Assembly (NCBI GenBank): GCA_011525295.1
Contig: WTGV01000044.1
Span: 55,358 to 119,357 of the forward strand
Direction of reading: 5' to 3'
DNA length: 64,000 nucleotides
Source: Pseudomonadales bacterium
Lineage (GTDB): Bacteria; Pseudomonadota; Gammaproteobacteria; Pseudomonadales; Azotimanducaceae
Both the position numbers and the translations under genes were made by a program. The notes below the pieces were generated by a model. The model was not told the DNA's origin, did not search any database, and was given only the letters and a program-made list of their open reading frames with translations. This document shows positions 10,001 to 18,926 of this stretch, piece by piece (the first letter of the stretch is position 1; every line of letters starts with the position of its first letter).

Positions 10001-10595
10001 GATCACGGTTGATGATCTGGATCCAGGTTTTTCCATCGTCGAACTCGATAGGGCATCTGATCGAAACAACTTGTTCTCTGATTTCTTTCGCAGATTTTTG
10101 GGTTCAGAGGAAATTCTTATGGATCAAGGATTACCTAAGTATTCGATGTTTGAACGTTGGAGATTTCAAGGTTGGTCTCGCTGGACAGACCCGACAGCTT
10201 TTGGAACCTACCGGCGTACTTTTGCAATCGCAGATAGAGGAGAAGGACTCTCCTTTGCGAAATTCAATGCTAAGTTACCCTCTGCAGGTAAATGGGAATT
10301 GGAATACTATCTACCTAAAGGACATTTCAATGAAGAGTATCAGTTTGTTCGAACAGGTGGCTCTTCAGGTTCGTCCAAGCGTGACGGACCGTTGTATATA
10401 GAAATTCAGAACGGTTCGACAGAAACAAATCACACGGTCGATGTACCAAATTTACCACCAGGCTGGCATTCCATTGGAACATTTGATCTGCTAGCAGAAG
10501 ACGTTAGTGTCCTGGTATCCGACAAATCAGATGAACGCGGTGTAGATGTCATCGCGGACGCAATTCGATGGACACCAGTCGAAAAGGAAGAGTGA
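7074..10595 (+). CDS. ABC-2-type membrane domain / M1-peptidase-like / golvesin-like fusion protein, copy 2
   Basis: This is a tandem paralogue of the preceding gene: 1173 residues with the same start (MNGNNVWHAALHEMRTLRR) and the same order of domains. Identity is high through the membrane part (HVFI..., FDQVKRDE, SSKPASNFELFIGR, MFPNFLFFGSL) and through the YPYGSFTLVEVPS and PPGLTMIREST segments. It is lower in residues about 630-870 and high again in the golvesin-like tail (NGSTETNHTVDVPNLPPGW, ADAIRW). It too lacks HExxH, with SHIHQTSA at the expected position. The two genes are separated by 133 nt without a clear hairpin, so co-transcription is possible. The duplication is old, since divergence is spread along the gene. 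Function unknown; a two-subunit membrane complex would explain the pair, but that is inference. Confidence 0.7.
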   Translation: MNGNNVWHAALHEMRTLRRLFRTHVFILVALFISACYFLAVTITHMQEGTKFPMISVISPRYVMSLLSGSFLALFCAGVVLLTFDQVKRDEITRIHEVVSSKPASNFELFIGRLFGVSMTVAVPMLLFLFSVMTYGFIADMFSIKFGEPVEFWSVVSFVLLDMFPNFLFFGSLVVLLSLLFKSRLLALLVTLIGLIAVFWINSRLPLHLSKPWQTVTGYVLFPTELTPELFTPTTLFNRIALVSMSIGMLHWASNFVARVVPSRSWHPVVGSLSFCFGLLVIGTLVGAQVLENNRINHWVDVHDEHFDPRAFPDVHEVRGSVAIKPGRTLTLNLQLDVTVDIDQDVEFILFSLNPGYDISNLAVAGKQVIDHKFKRGLLKIPQHYFNSDLNELEITAKGRPNIRFAYLDTVDTLAKVVGPDVRQLRQLGTENAIFHSNFVVLTPGIKWYPTSGTATNEDAWERRKRDFFTLDIDVSVPQRWLVAGPAKRQVLVDDNRAKYRFQQSSPLPEFALVGSKFVSAAIEAEGVSFECLYAKIHRRPFEWFSGNPADQIQEITTGNLNSLKHKGLEYPYGSFTLVEVPSTLRVFGGGFEMDTVMHPPGLTMIRESTLPTTKVDLIFDGTREEIMEQFNMSEQRYIGLEVQSLRDYLEDPMFESNYYTGFYRSSHIHQTSATGDGARVLNAIIDLLIKSMNRGTDTRFDFQIALNRRILNLSSVDPVQRLRSNREYSRWDLSEEMQKKQQVILNAPEVWDTVSTFGLFDTVGSKNSELKLRAIKFRAQQLALLLQDALGRGNIAPFVADLISRFRGKTFTFAEFEAVLDEHGIKLSELAGGMIGSNNLPGFRVSNSTSRQLSDDEQPQYESEFVLENKEPVSGPVKLSLTYQNRKDQFGREGPSFTFNPMLVGANQSLQIVIESSNPVEYIWVKPYISRNRMNLRVDMPVSEQLREQEFIPDIEPLIKSITVIEQIEDTIKGSITVDDLDPGFSIVELDRASDRNNLFSDFFRRFLGSEEILMDQGLPKYSMFERWRFQGWSRWTDPTAFGTYRRTFAIADRGEGLSFAKFNAKLPSAGKWELEYYLPKGHFNEEYQFVRTGGSSGSSKRDGPLYIEIQNGSTETNHTVDVPNLPPGWHSIGTFDLLAEDVSVLVSDKSDERGVDVIADAIRWTPVEKEE

Positions 10596-10718
10596 AATCG
10601 AAGTGTGAAAGAATGTCCATCAAAAGAATTTTCGTACTAGGCTGAGCAACACGATCCATAAACCAACCTGACTGGCATGTGCGAGCTACGAGGTTGCGCG
10701 GGTCCTCGAGTGTTTTCT

Positions 10719-11936
10719 TTAGTCGACCAACTTGCCGTCTATGAACAACCGGTGTAGTTGATTAATTCCAGCCCAATATGTCAGTTCTCTAGGATGTGAA
10801 ATAGTCCACTCTACCAAATCTGCACGTTTACCTATCTCCAACGTACCACGATCTGTTAATAACCCCAACGCTTGTGCTGCATTTCGGGTTACACCAGCTA
10901 AACACTCCTCCGGTGTTAATTTGAACAAGCTTGTTGCAAGGTTCATCGCGAGTCTGATGGAACACAAAGGTGAAGATCCTGGATTGCAATCAGTAGCTAT
11001 TGCTATAGGTACGTTATTAGACCGGAATTCATTGATCGGAGGGAGTTGAGTTTCTCCAAGAATCAAGAATGGACCCGGTAGAAGCACAGCAACAGTACCC
11101 GATGATGCGAGTGCTTCGACTCCTGTCGCAGTGGTGTACTCGAGATGATCGGCCGACAGAGCGCTAAAGCTAGCGGCCAACTCTGCGCCACCACAGTCGC
11201 TGAGTTGGTCGGCGTGCAGTTTTACGTCAATGCCGAGCGATTTCGCCTGTTCAAACAACTTCGCTACTTGAGGCGAAGAAAACGCAATCGTCTCGCAGTA
11301 GGCATCCACTGCGTCTACGAGCTGTCGTTCGTGTGCTTCTGGAAGTACTTCATTAATTACGAAATCCATGTATGAATCCGCATCAAACTGATATTCTTCC
11401 GGGATAGCGTGAGCTCCAAGAAACGTCTTCACGATACTGGCAGAGCAGCTTTGGTCTAGGGTTTGTGCTACCTCCAACATCGTTATTTCCGTTTGGCTAT
11501 CTAGACCGTACCCGGACTTAACCTCTACCGTCGCTACCCCTTCTCGCATGAGCGTAACTACTCGCTCGATTGCACTTTCTAATAACACCGATTGGCTGGC
11601 GTTGCGCGTCGCCCTTACCGTTGATCGAATACCTCCTCCCGCACGTGCAATTTCCTCGTAAGTTACGCCATTTAAACGCTGTTCAAATTCCATCGCTCGA
11701 TCGCCCCCGAACACTAGATGCGTGTGGCAATCTATGAGTGCAGGTGTGAGCCAACGACCATCGAGTCGATTGATGGTCTTAGCATCACACGACGGAAGTT
11801 CCGACTCAGGACCAATCCAAGCGATTCGATCATCAGAAATCGCTAGTGCGCCGTTGGAAATCGCACCATAAGGAGTGTCTCCAGAGCACATAGTTGCTAA
11901 ATTTACGTCAAGAAATAATTGATCCCAAGTTTGCAT
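10719..11936 (-). CDS. hutI: Imidazolonepropionase
   Basis: HutI hydrolyses 4-imidazolone-5-propanoate to N-formimino-L-glutamate, the third step of histidine breakdown, in the cytoplasm. The protein is an amidohydrolase-fold enzyme with the metal motif DCHTHLVFGG and the family segment RLNGVTYEEIARAGGGI directly after it, plus HADQLSD and ATDCNPGSSP further on. I start it at the ATG at 11936 (MQTWDQLF); the frame stays open ten codons further upstream, but that part (MWFAQTIFGY) does not look like the family. Length about 405 residues, as usual. It is transcribed divergently from hutF, and the 77-nt spacer holds a palindrome that could control both directions. Confidence 0.95.
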   Translation of the reverse strand: MQTWDQLFLDVNLATMCSGDTPYGAISNGALAISDDRIAWIGPESELPSCDAKTINRLDGRWLTPALIDCHTHLVFGGDRAMEFEQRLNGVTYEEIARAGGGIRSTVRATRNASQSVLLESAIERVVTLMREGVATVEVKSGYGLDSQTEITMLEVAQTLDQSCSASIVKTFLGAHAIPEEYQFDADSYMDFVINEVLPEAHERQLVDAVDAYCETIAFSSPQVAKLFEQAKSLGIDVKLHADQLSDCGGAELAASFSALSADHLEYTTATGVEALASSGTVAVLLPGPFLILGETQLPPINEFRSNNVPIAIATDCNPGSSPLCSIRLAMNLATSLFKLTPEECLAGVTRNAAQALGLLTDRGTLEIGKRADLVEWTISHPRELTYWAGINQLHRLFIDGKLVD

Positions 11937-11946
11937 ATATCCGAAA

Positions 11947-11967
11947 ATTGTTTGTGCGAACCACAAT
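11947..11967. promoter_or_regulatory. Candidate operator between hutI and hutF
   Basis: A 21-nt interrupted palindrome, ATTGT-N11-ACAAT, sits in the 77-nt space between the divergent hutI and hutF starts. Its form (T-N11-A core) is that of a LysR-type box. It also carries the TTGT/ACAA ends seen in HutC sites, but with wider spacing. No hut regulator gene lies in the window. The assignment rests on position and symmetry only. Confidence 0.4.
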
Positions 11968-12013
11968 CATACCACAAACCTAAAATAGTCTTCTTTAAGC
12001 GTTCTTCCTTTCC

Positions 12014-13369
12014 ATGACTACCCTCTTCGCGAACCGCGCGTATCTAGAGTCGAAGTGGTACCATCAGGTACGAATACAGATTGAAGACGGAAAAATTTCA
12101 AGTTGGGACTCTTCAACAAATCCATTACCTGAAGACGAGCTCGTCAATATCCTAATTCCAGGCGTGCCGAATGCACACAGCCATGTCTTTCAGCGCGCAC
12201 TGACTGGTCACAGTGAACATAAGAGTCCCAGCGGAAGAGATGACTTTTGGAGTTGGCGCGAGAATATGTACAGATTGGCTGAAAAACTCAATCCTGAAGT
12301 TCTCAAACCCGTCGCGAGACAGGCATATGCCGAAATGTTAGCCGCCGGTTACACTTCGGTTGCGGAGTTTCACTATATCCATCACGGTGGAAATGGCAAA
12401 CACCATGCGAACAACATGTTTGACGCACTAGCTGAAGCAGCTCAGGATGTTGGAATTCGTCTTACTTATCTACCCATTCTCTACGAACGATCGGGATTTA
12501 GTCAATCCAAATTGAACGCGACACAACAGCTGTTTGCATTGAATATGGATGACTTTGTCGACCACTATCAATACGCTAACGAAAAATCTCGCTTTGGCAT
12601 CAGTATTGGGTTAGGATTGCATAGCTTAAGGGCGGTGTCCGAATCTTCTTTAGAGCAAGTAGCAAAATTAGCGAAGAACGAAGAGTGCCCCATTCACATA
12701 CACATCGCCGAACAAACTGCGGAAGTTGATGAGTGCATTGCTATTCACGGCGCGAAACCCCTCCGATGGTTACTGGACAATATCGAAATCGATGATAACT
12801 GGTGCCTCGTTCATGCGACACACACGGACGAAAAAGAACTAGCAAGCCTAGCTAGCACCTCCGCGGTGATTTGTCTGTGCCCAACTACTGAAGCCAATCT
12901 TGGCGACGGGATTTTTCCTATGACAGTTTGGAAAGCACTCAGTGGTGGAATTGCGATAGGATCCGACAGTCAAGTGTCGATCAATCCCTTTGAAGAACTT
13001 CGATGGCTTGAATATGGACACCGTTTAGTGCTACGATCGCGCAATATCTACGCAACGAACCCGAGTACCAGTACTGGTGAAACATTGTTTCAAGAAGCGG
13101 TTGAAGGTGGAAATCGAGCTTGCGGTCACTGGAGAAAACCTCTTGCGCCGGGTAGTAACGCGGATTTAATCACGTTAAATGAAGACAATCCCGTTTTGGC
13201 CGGGCACAACTCTGAGTCAATTCTAGACGCGCTAACGTTTTGTGGAATTCACAACGCCATCGATAGAGTCATGGTATCGGGCAAGTGGGTAGTAAGGGAA
13301 GGCAGTCATATCGCATCGCCTAAATTGGAGAAGGAGTATGCTGAATGCGTACGAAAGCTATGGAATTGA
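12014..13369 (+). CDS. hutF: Formimidoylglutamate deiminase
   Basis: HutF converts N-formimino-L-glutamate to N-formyl-L-glutamate and ammonia, the fourth step of the five-enzyme histidine pathway. The 451-residue amidohydrolase shows the metal-binding motif GVPNAHSHVFQRALTG (about 54-69), a histidine-rich substrate segment FHYIHHGGNGKHHAN, the ligand HIHIAEQ, and the late GSDSQVSINPFEELR. Length is normal for the family. It is the first gene of a plus-strand run with hutU (57 nt downstream), hutH and hutG. Having both HutF and HutG shows that this organism uses the route that releases formate, not the HutG-type formiminoglutamase that yields formamide. Confidence 0.95.
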   Translation: MTTLFANRAYLESKWYHQVRIQIEDGKISSWDSSTNPLPEDELVNILIPGVPNAHSHVFQRALTGHSEHKSPSGRDDFWSWRENMYRLAEKLNPEVLKPVARQAYAEMLAAGYTSVAEFHYIHHGGNGKHHANNMFDALAEAAQDVGIRLTYLPILYERSGFSQSKLNATQQLFALNMDDFVDHYQYANEKSRFGISIGLGLHSLRAVSESSLEQVAKLAKNEECPIHIHIAEQTAEVDECIAIHGAKPLRWLLDNIEIDDNWCLVHATHTDEKELASLASTSAVICLCPTTEANLGDGIFPMTVWKALSGGIAIGSDSQVSINPFEELRWLEYGHRLVLRSRNIYATNPSTSTGETLFQEAVEGGNRACGHWRKPLAPGSNADLITLNEDNPVLAGHNSESILDALTFCGIHNAIDRVMVSGKWVVREGSHIASPKLEKEYAECVRKLWN

Positions 13370-13412
13370 GTAAAGATGCAATTCCTCCTCCAAATTTGGT
13401 AACTTAGTTTTT

Positions 13413-13418
13413 AAGGAG
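13413..13418 (+). promoter_or_regulatory. Shine-Dalgarno that fixes the hutU TTG start
   Basis: AAGGAG lies 8 nt before TTG at 13427. No ATG or GTG lies suitably close, and the N-terminus from this TTG ([17 protein letters not shown]) begins like other urocanases, so the site supports a TTG start. Confidence 0.7.
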
Positions 13419-13426
13419 ATTTTTTC

Positions 13427-15094
13427 TTGATAAATCCAAAGCATCGAGCCATAAAAGCTCCCACCGGAACTCACCTACAAGCGAAGAGTTGGTTGACTGA
13501 AGCCCCATTGAGGTTGCTTATGAACAATCTCGATCCAGAAGTGGGAGAGCGACCGGATGAGCTCGTGGTGTATGGAGGTATTGGAAAAGCAGCGCGTAAT
13601 TGGGATTGTTTCGATGCGATCGTACAACAACTAAAAATACTCGAGAGCGACGAGACTTTACTCGTCCAATCTGGAAAACCTGTGGGAGTTGCAAAAACTC
13701 ATCCGGATGCACCACGAGTGCTCATCGCCAACGCCAATTTAGTACCCGCCTGGTCAACGTGGGATCACTTTAGGGAACTCGACCGAAAAGGATTGATGAT
13801 GTTCGGTCAAATGACGGCTGGTTCGTGGATCTACATTGGAAGTCAGGGAATTGTGCAAGGCACATACGAGACTTTCGTTGAATTGGGACGGCAACACTAC
13901 GGCGGTGATTTACGAGGTAAGTGGATTCTAACCGCCGGCCTCGGTGGTATGGGTGGAGCACAACCACTTGCTGCGACGATGGCAGGAGCGTCGTTACTCG
14001 GAATTGAATGCCAAAGAGAGCGCATTGAGAAAAGACTGCAGACTGGATACTTAGATCAACTAGCGGATTCGCTCGACGATGCACTACGCCTAATTCATGA
14101 AGCGACACAGCAGAAGAAAGCTATATCTGTGGGGGTAGTTGGCAACGCCGCGGAATTACTACCTGAAATTGTCGCGCGAAACATTTTGCCTGATGGAGTA
14201 ACAGATCAAACTTCGGCACATGATCCAGCGAACGGATATTTACCCGCTGGTTGGACGGTTGAACACTGGGAGGCTATGCGACAGAGTGATCCGAACGCGG
14301 TAGCCAAAGCCGCGACTGAATCCATTGCGGTTCATGTACGAGCAATGCTGGATTTCCACCGAGCGGGAGCTCCGACGTTTGACTACGGTAATAACATTCG
14401 TCAAGTCGCTAAAGATTACGGCGTCGCAGATGCGTTTGACTTTCCGGGTTTCGTGCCGGCATATGTGAGACCACTTTTCTGTCGTGGAATCGGACCATTT
14501 CGCTGGGTAGCTCTCTCTGGTGACCCCGAAGACATCTATAAAACTGACCAAAAAGTCAAGGAACTGATCCCGGACGATGCGCACCTTCACAATTGGTTAG
14601 ATGCAGCTCGCGCGCGAATTAAATTTCAAGGACTCCCTGCACGAATTTGTTGGGTCGGATTAGGACAGCGACACCGATTAGGTCTCGCGTTTAACGAGAT
14701 GGTTCGAAGTGGTGAGCTCAAAACTCCCATTGCTATCGGAAGAGATCATCTTGACAGTGGTTCAGTGGCCAGCCCAAATCGAGAGACGGAAGCCATGCGC
14801 GATGGTTCGGATGCAGTATCGGATTGGCCCTTTCTCAATGCGATGTTAAATGTCGCAAGCGGTGCGACGTGGGTGTCGATTCACCACGGGGGCGGCGTTG
14901 GTATGGGATACGCTCAACACGCCGGCTTGGTCGTAGTTTGTGACGGTACTCGGGAAGCAGATCATCGAATCGCACGAGCACTTTGGAACGATCCAGCCAT
15001 AGGTGTGATGCGCCATGCCGATGCAGGATATGAAGAGGCTCGCGATTGTGCAAGGGAAAATAATTTAACAATACCGATGATGCCAACTGATTAA
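13427..15094 (+). CDS. hutU: Urocanate hydratase
   Basis: Urocanase adds water to urocanate to give imidazolonepropionate, using tightly bound NAD+. The 555 residues are full length for the family. The signature [10 protein letters not shown], with the catalytic cysteine, is present (about residues 402-411), followed by [18 protein letters not shown] and the glycine-rich HHGGGVGMG near the C-terminus. The glycine-rich [11 protein letters not shown] near 170 belongs to the dinucleotide-binding region. Translation starts at TTG 13427 behind a strong Shine-Dalgarno. It lies between hutF and hutH in the same transcription unit. Confidence 0.97.
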   Translation: MINPKHRAIKAPTGTHLQAKSWLTEAPLRLLMNNLDPEVGERPDELVVYGGIGKAARNWDCFDAIVQQLKILESDETLLVQSGKPVGVAKTHPDAPRVLIANANLVPAWSTWDHFRELDRKGLMMFGQMTAGSWIYIGSQGIVQGTYETFVELGRQHYGGDLRGKWILTAGLGGMGGAQPLAATMAGASLLGIECQRERIEKRLQTGYLDQLADSLDDALRLIHEATQQKKAISVGVVGNAAELLPEIVARNILPDGVTDQTSAHDPANGYLPAGWTVEHWEAMRQSDPNAVAKAATESIAVHVRAMLDFHRAGAPTFDYGNNIRQVAKDYGVADAFDFPGFVPAYVRPLFCRGIGPFRWVALSGDPEDIYKTDQKVKELIPDDAHLHNWLDAARARIKFQGLPARICWVGLGQRHRLGLAFNEMVRSGELKTPIAIGRDHLDSGSVASPNRETEAMRDGSDAVSDWPFLNAMLNVASGATWVSIHHGGGVGMGYAQHAGLVVVCDGTREADHRIARALWNDPAIGVMRHADAGYEEARDCARENNLTIPMMPTD

Positions 15095-15110
15095 AGATGG
15101 CACACAGAAT

Positions 15111-16640
15111 ATGAAACTTCGAGTCGGAGACACACCCACTACCCTACATCAACTTCGTAGAGCGTGGCAGTCCGCAGTATCCGTGGAACTCACTCATGAT
15201 GCACGTCAACGAATCGAGAACTCCTACCAGTATTTGAAGGAATACCTCGCATCTGGAGCAACAGCCTACGGAATCAACACAGGCTTTGGTAAATTTGCTA
15301 CGAAACCAATAGAGCTACACCAGCTGGAGATGCTTCAGGAAAACTTGATTCGATCCCATGCGGTCGGGGTTGGACCTCCATTGACAAATGATGTCGTTCG
15401 CGTCTGTATGGTGCTAAAAATCATCGCGTTGGCACGTGGATATTCCGGAGTGCGCGTACAACTGATCGAATTATTGTGTGCACTTCTCGAATATGAAATT
15501 TATCCAGTCGTGCCAAGTCAGGGTTCAGTTGGAGCTTCCGGAGATCTAGCCCCGCTCGCACATATGTCAAGTGTATTGATTGGTGAAGGAAATGTGTCGC
15601 ACGACAACGAAATCAAACCAGCGGCAGATGCGTTAGCAGCGACTGGATTAACCCCAATTCGTTTCGGCCCCAAAGCCGGTCTTGCTTTGTTAAATGGGAC
15701 GCAAGTCTCCTCAGCGTTATGCCTCACAGCATTATTTAGATATGAAAATGTAATGTCCGCGACGATACTTGCAGGCGTCATGTCCACGGATGCGATACAA
15801 GGAAGCGACACTCCGTTTGATGCGCGAATTCATGAACTCAGAGGTCATATTGGTCAACAAGAAGTGAGCAAGTTGCTCAGAGAGTTAATCCAAGGTAGCG
15901 AAATCCGTGCTGCACACATCGATTGTGACCGCGTTCAGGACCCCTACTCGGTTCGATGCCAACCTCAAGTCTTAGGCGCGTGTATGAATACATTACACAA
16001 CGTAGCCGAGACTCTCGAAATTGAAGCAAATGCGGTAACTGACAATCCTCTAGTTTTTGCGAACGATGCCGCGATATTATCAGGTGGAAACTTTCATGCG
16101 GAACCCCTAGCACTAGTCGCGGACAATCTTGCACTCGCGATATCGGAGGTTGGATCAATTTCCGAACGACGGATTGCACTAATGATGGACCCGACTCTCA
16201 GCGGTTTACCACCATTTCTTGTACGTGAAGGCGGTTTGAATTCGGGTTTTATGATGGCTCAAGTTACAGCTGCTGCGCTAGCATCTGAGAACAAATCACG
16301 AGCGCATCCCGCCAGCGTCGACAGTATTCCTACTTCAGCTAATCAAGAAGATCACGTTAGTATGGCAACCTACGCAGCACAACGTCTACACAAGATGCTG
16401 GACAATACAGAGTACATTGTTGCTATTGAAATGCTCGCTGCAATGCAAGGAATTGAATTGCGACGACCTTTAACGTCATCGGAAAAAATTGAGACAACCA
16501 TCAAATCCTTGCGGAATTTCTCTCCTCTATATACCACTGACCGCTCGCTCGCTCCAGAGATCGAAACACTAGCCAAGAAAATACGGGAGGGTACTTTCAA
16601 TCATGTCGCGAGCACGATACTACCATCACTAAAGACATGA
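15111..16640 (+). CDS. hutH: Histidine ammonia-lyase
   Basis: HutH removes ammonia from L-histidine to make urocanate, the first committed step. The Ala-Ser-Gly triad that cyclises to the MIO cofactor is present in GSVGASGDLAPLAH (about residues 138-151). The product of 509 residues has the normal length; further family segments are YGINTGFGKFA near the N-terminus, TDNPLVF, and FHAEPLALVADNLALA. It starts 16 nt after hutU and its stop overlaps the hutG start (ATGA), so the last two genes are translationally coupled. Confidence 0.97.
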   Translation: MKLRVGDTPTTLHQLRRAWQSAVSVELTHDARQRIENSYQYLKEYLASGATAYGINTGFGKFATKPIELHQLEMLQENLIRSHAVGVGPPLTNDVVRVCMVLKIIALARGYSGVRVQLIELLCALLEYEIYPVVPSQGSVGASGDLAPLAHMSSVLIGEGNVSHDNEIKPAADALAATGLTPIRFGPKAGLALLNGTQVSSALCLTALFRYENVMSATILAGVMSTDAIQGSDTPFDARIHELRGHIGQQEVSKLLRELIQGSEIRAAHIDCDRVQDPYSVRCQPQVLGACMNTLHNVAETLEIEANAVTDNPLVFANDAAILSGGNFHAEPLALVADNLALAISEVGSISERRIALMMDPTLSGLPPFLVREGGLNSGFMMAQVTAAALASENKSRAHPASVDSIPTSANQEDHVSMATYAAQRLHKMLDNTEYIVAIEMLAAMQGIELRRPLTSSEKIETTIKSLRNFSPLYTTDRSLAPEIETLAKKIREGTFNHVASTILPSLKT

Positions 16641-17440
16641 TTCCCGTGTTCGACTTCGTCGAAGGGAGTACACCAGTCCTAGTTAGCGTCCCACACGACG
16701 GCAGGAACCTTGCTCCCGGCATGAAAGAACGAATGAGCACTATAGGCCGTGCGTTACCGGACACAGATTGGCACGTCCGACGACTGTACCAATTTGCGCC
16801 GAATCTGGGTGCGAGTGTGATTTCTGCAAATTACTCAAGGTACGTTGTCGATCTGAATCGGCCATCAACCGACGAAGAGCTCTATAAGGGGCAACTGTTC
16901 ACCGGACTTTGTCCCTCCAAGACGTTCGCTGGAGAGAAAATCTATTTGGATGGGGAATTGGTCTCGCAGAACGAAAAACAAGAGCGAGTAGAACAGTATT
17001 GGCAACCCTATCATGACAAGATCAGTTTCGAACTTGCTCGAATCAAAAACAAATTTGGCTTCGCGTTACTGTGGGATGCTCACTCGATCCCCTCTCAAGT
17101 ACCCTCCTTATTTTCAGGAACGCTGACAATTTTGAATATCGGTACCGTTGACGGCACTAGTTGTGATCACCGGCTAACTGAAGCCGTATATGAGATTGCA
17201 GATGAATCCGAGTACTCCGTTGTCGTAGACGGTCGATTCAAAGGCGGCTACATCACTCGAGCTCACGGTAATCCTGAAGAGAACGTACACGCCCTCCAAC
17301 TTGAAAAGGCACAACGCGCCTACATGCTTGAAGACACTTTAATCTACGACGAATCTGCGGCAGAGATATTCGTGAAATATTTAGAAAAGATGCTGATCGC
17401 TTTCGTGTCTGAGGGAACAGCTTTGTTGAAAAAAGACTGA
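16637..17440 (+). CDS. hutG: N-formylglutamate deformylase
   Basis: This enzyme hydrolyses N-formyl-L-glutamate to glutamate and formate, the last step of the pathway. The 267-residue protein has the N-formylglutamate amidohydrolase fold markers: VSVPHDGRNL near the N-terminus, the central YVVDLNRP, the LLWDAHSIPS metal-site segment, and GRFKGGYITRAHG. It overlaps hutH by four bases and ends the hut unit. The formate released could feed PurT, encoded at 26193-27374. Confidence 0.93.
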   Translation: MIPVFDFVEGSTPVLVSVPHDGRNLAPGMKERMSTIGRALPDTDWHVRRLYQFAPNLGASVISANYSRYVVDLNRPSTDEELYKGQLFTGLCPSKTFAGEKIYLDGELVSQNEKQERVEQYWQPYHDKISFELARIKNKFGFALLWDAHSIPSQVPSLFSGTLTILNIGTVDGTSCDHRLTEAVYEIADESEYSVVVDGRFKGGYITRAHGNPEENVHALQLEKAQRAYMLEDTLIYDESAAEIFVKYLEKMLIAFVSEGTALLKKD

Positions 17441-17725
17441 GCTCAAGCCTCTTTTCTTATTGCGAATTCGCTCGACTAACACCGAATTTATTTGATCATT
17501 GCTGAATGCGACAGATACAAACAGATGACGCTAGAGCGTCCGCACACTGAGTGTTCGAGCCAAACATTGGCTCAACACTTCATACTCAAGAATCAATTCA
17601 ACGTCCAAGTTGCTCAAAAAGTCTGGAAACTCTGTTTATACCTCAGAGTAAGCAATGCCGAGGCCGAATTTCCGAACAGGATACAGTCTTGAATGGCAAG
17701 TTTAATCTTGCATTCTTAAAAATTC
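17441..17725. other. Convergent spacer between hutG and the hydroxylase-family gene
   Basis: This 285-nt stretch lies between two genes that end toward each other. No strong GC-rich hairpin with a T-run is seen. Small open frames here have no supporting features. Confidence 0.5.
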
Positions 17726-18403
17726 TTAGGAGTTTTCTAGTTCAGCGTGTTTGAGGTCTTTATGGGTTGTGCCAAACACATAATCCCAAAGAGGTGTAAA
17801 ACCAAAGTTAACGTTTCGACTCGAATGATGCAAGTCGTGAGCATGCATTATGTGATCCAACCAACCTACCCCGGTTCGCAAGTTAGCGTGATCCAGCATG
17901 TTTATCAAAGTGTGAATGAAAATCACCAATACAAACGACGGTACGCTAACGGGACCAACTAACGCGACACAAACCATGAGCATCGACAAAGCAAGTACTG
18001 TCTCATGGGGTCTCTGATATAAACCATCAATTGCTGTTGGATGCTTACATCGATGATGCCACCCATGCAGATGTCGCATCAGAAATTTCGTATGCATCAC
18101 GCGGTGAAGCCAGTAATAGCCAAAGTCGTAGAGAAGAATCGCAAGAACCACATCGTACCAGTAAGTGGGACCTGATCGGATTAAGTAATCAGTAAATAGC
18201 AATACTGCACCGATATAAGTACCAAATATTGCAACAACGTTCAGCACAATAACCGTCCAGTAGTTTCGTGCTGTAGAGATGTCTCTGCTGTTATTCCGAA
18301 CTGTCGGTACAGAGCTATATGAGAGTTGACACACCCCCATTAGTATTCCCGAGCCAATCATGACTAAGAAAATACCTACGATGGAAACACCAATGATGCT
18401 CAA
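17726..18403 (-). CDS. Fatty acid hydroxylase / sterol desaturase superfamily membrane protein
   Basis: This 225-residue membrane protein of the di-iron hydroxylase superfamily has the histidine boxes HRVMH (about 100-104), HLHGWHH (about 112-118) and HDLHH (about 188-192), with hydrophobic helices before and between them. It uses O2 to hydroxylate or desaturate a lipid; the substrate cannot be read from sequence. The open frame starts at TTG 18403 without an evident Shine-Dalgarno; the ATG about 15 codons in is an alternative. It converges on hutG and is not part of that operon. Confidence 0.85.
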   Translation of the reverse strand: MSIIGVSIVGIFLVMIGSGILMGVCQLSYSSVPTVRNNSRDISTARNYWTVIVLNVVAIFGTYIGAVLLFTDYLIRSGPTYWYDVVLAILLYDFGYYWLHRVMHTKFLMRHLHGWHHRCKHPTAIDGLYQRPHETVLALSMLMVCVALVGPVSVPSFVLVIFIHTLINMLDHANLRTGVGWLDHIMHAHDLHHSSRNVNFGFTPLWDYVFGTTHKDLKHAELENS

Positions 18404-18926
18404 TTGACTAGTCCAATATTTTTATATGAAGTGACAAGTGGTCAGACTTCAATTCTATGTAACCACTACGTGAAGTGACCGACATCGCAAACCCAATGAT
18501 TCGAGCTCAAATTGATATCAGCACTGTTGAGTTATTCATTGTATTGAATGCTCGTGCATCCGATTCCATACAAAATAAACTCTTTAAACTATACAGTTGT
18601 TTAGTATAATGTATCCACTCATTGATCCTTGTCCTGTCTCAAAAAAAAAGAAATGTGTTGGAATCCTCCAAATCGACATTCCAACAAGACTCGGATCTGC
18701 TGGTCAAAAGGGTACTCGATCACACACTAGCCAACAACAAATTCATAGCCATCAATAGGAACTAGACTCTAGATTTGATTTTGATCCTTGGAATCCGCAG
18801 GTCTTGAAGAAGCTAGTGGAATTGAATTAATACAGTTTTGGAATCACTTTAGTACTCTGCATGGCATACTCCGTTATCAGAATAATACTATGTTTCTAAT
18901 GACTCCAGACCCAGACTTTTGCAACT
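18404..18926. other. Intergenic region upstream of selA
   Basis: This stretch of about 520 nt lies between the divergent hydroxylase-family gene and selA. It is AT-rich, with a run of nine A (18641-18649) and a perfect 9-bp inverted repeat at 18656-18686. I looked for a tRNA-Sec (long variable arm, UCA anticodon, T-loop) on both strands and did not see one. An open frame over 18788-19060 overlaps selA and has no recognisable product. Confidence 0.6.
18641..18686 (-). terminator. Terminator-like hairpin with T-run (minus strand)
   Basis: On the minus strand TGTTGGAAT and ATTCCAACA form a perfect 9-bp stem with a 13-nt loop, followed after a few bases by nine T. That is the shape of an intrinsic terminator. 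No annotated minus-strand gene lies directly upstream, so it could end an unannotated small RNA or antisense transcript, or be a structured element of the selA leader. The spacer between stem and T-run is longer than usual, which weakens the call. Confidence 0.35.

Noticed and set aside
17415..17460. Possible terminator after hutG (TGAGCTCA palindrome with flanking A and T runs)
   Set aside because: Outside the central 8 bp the arms mismatch repeatedly, so no stable hairpin with a T-run is supported.
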